Shown one piece after another: positions 32,123-32,435 of a stretch of 32,435 bases of DNA. A program made the translations under genes and the position numbers. Source of the stretch: Shewanella waksmanii ATCC BAA-643 (GTDB lineage Bacteria > Pseudomonadota > Gammaproteobacteria > Enterobacterales > Shewanellaceae). The DNA lies in the NCBI RefSeq assembly GCF_000518805.1, contig NZ_JAEH01000055.1, positions 1 to 32,435 on the forward strand. The letters are read 5' to 3'. The notes below the pieces were generated by a model, which worked only from the letters and a program-made list of their open reading frames with translations, did no database searches and was not told where the DNA came from. How positions within the stretch are numbered: the first letter of the stretch is position 1; every line of letters starts with the position of its first letter.

Positions 32123-32435
32123 TGTCTAGTCCTAAAATAGGTTGACGGTTTTTATTAAGCCAGTTGGTATTCCCAACTGGCTTTTTCATGCACCTCATTT
32201 GGGGTTTTCATTCCTAAACTAAGGTGCGGCCGTAATTGATTATAAATCTCTATCGATTCCTTGATTAAAACGCCAAGCTCTTTCATCGTTCTGCAGCGAT
32301 TAAGCAAAAACTCTTGCTTCAAAATACCATTCACACGCTCTGCTTGTGCATTTTGGTAGCAGTCATATCCATCTGTCATTGATGGGGTCATTCCATAGGC
32401 GGCTAGTGCCGCTTGGTATTCAGATGAGCAGTACT
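32123..32435 (-). mobile_element. IS3-family element, one end (continues past window)
   Basis: The terminal repeat begins TGTCTAGTCCTAAAATAGG and goes on to TTGACGG from about 32123. The OrfB gene of the element ends 32 bp inside. The repeat differs from that of the left-edge IS, so these are two different elements. The exact boundary and target duplication cannot be fixed with one end. Confidence 0.75.
32155..32433 (-). CDS. IS3-family transposase OrfB, C-terminal part (cut by window edge)
   Basis: 92 residues, open to the right edge. The frame reads YCSSEYQAALAAYGMTPSMT, then DGYDCYQNAQAERVNGILKQ and EFLLN, with the catalytic Glu of the DDE domain in the AERVNGILK segment. It ends with the usual YNQLRPHLSLGMKTPNEVHE. 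It matches IS3-group OrfB proteins. Whether the element is intact is unknown, as the rest lies outside. Confidence 0.92.
   Translation of the reverse strand, partial: YCSSEYQAALAAYGMTPSMTDGYDCYQNAQAERVNGILKQEFLLNRCRTMKELGVLIKESIEIYNQLRPHLSLGMKTPNEVHEKASWEYQLA

Noticed and set aside
1..32435. Left and right IS elements as copies of one IS bounding a composite transposon
   Set aside because: Their terminal repeats differ (TGCTCTTCCCCCG versus TGTCTAGTCCTAAAA), so they are not a matched pair.

Overview
The window looks like chromosome of a marine gammaproteobacterium of the Shewanella type. The evidence is the ilvI-ilvH pair beside ibpA, the mix of BCCT and SulP transporters, 7TM-GGDEF signalling, a bacterial lipoxygenase and integron debris. 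This rests on gene content and recalled synteny, not on a search. No rRNA, tRNA or CRISPR array was seen.

Layout. (1) 1-2011: a cut-off IS3-family element ends inside an integron attC site. Next comes an apparently non-coding cassette, a complete 129-bp attC, and a cassette carrying an exported metallo-beta-lactamase-fold hydrolase, all reading leftward. To their right lies a LexA-type operator joined to a leftward -10 box. (2) 2012-8566: Maa-type acetyltransferase, a divergent AraC-family regulator, a lipoprotein-type alkyl sulfatase, and a convergent BCCT transporter with a long cytoplasmic coiled-coil tail. (3) 8567-15260: a B12-binding-type radical SAM protein, a membrane-anchored HExxH protease, a CNNM/CorC-type CBS protein, and a lipoprotein of the endonuclease/exonuclease/phosphatase fold. 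(4) 15335-18585: a leftward group of glycosyltransferase, VOC protein, cupin, and a PD40 beta-propeller gene whose signal peptide is in another frame. (5) 19137-25205: a lipoxygenase with all five iron ligands, a diguanylate cyclase, and a SulP permease with a STAS domain.

(6) 25206-28715 is a decayed accessory region. It holds a REP-type (Y1/HUH) transposase relic, an ORF without a good start, a C10 tract, one intact membrane-anchored protein of unknown function, an IS3 orfB relic, and the N-terminal third of an integron integrase (intI) with two in-frame stops. The intI relic still lies behind a LexA operator and a -10 box. (7) 28708-32435 returns to core genes: ilvIH (acetolactate synthase) and ibpA (small heat-shock protein). 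ibpA has a sigma-32-like promoter and a ROSE-type RNA thermometer hairpin over its ribosome binding site. The window ends inside another IS3-family element.

The main story is integron decay. Orphan cassettes with a textbook attC sit at the left end and a dead intI sits at the right end. Each has a LexA box placed one base from a TATAAT. Metabolically the window combines sulfate-ester use, osmolyte uptake, oxidised-lipid chemistry, anion transport, c-di-GMP signalling and branched-chain amino acid synthesis.
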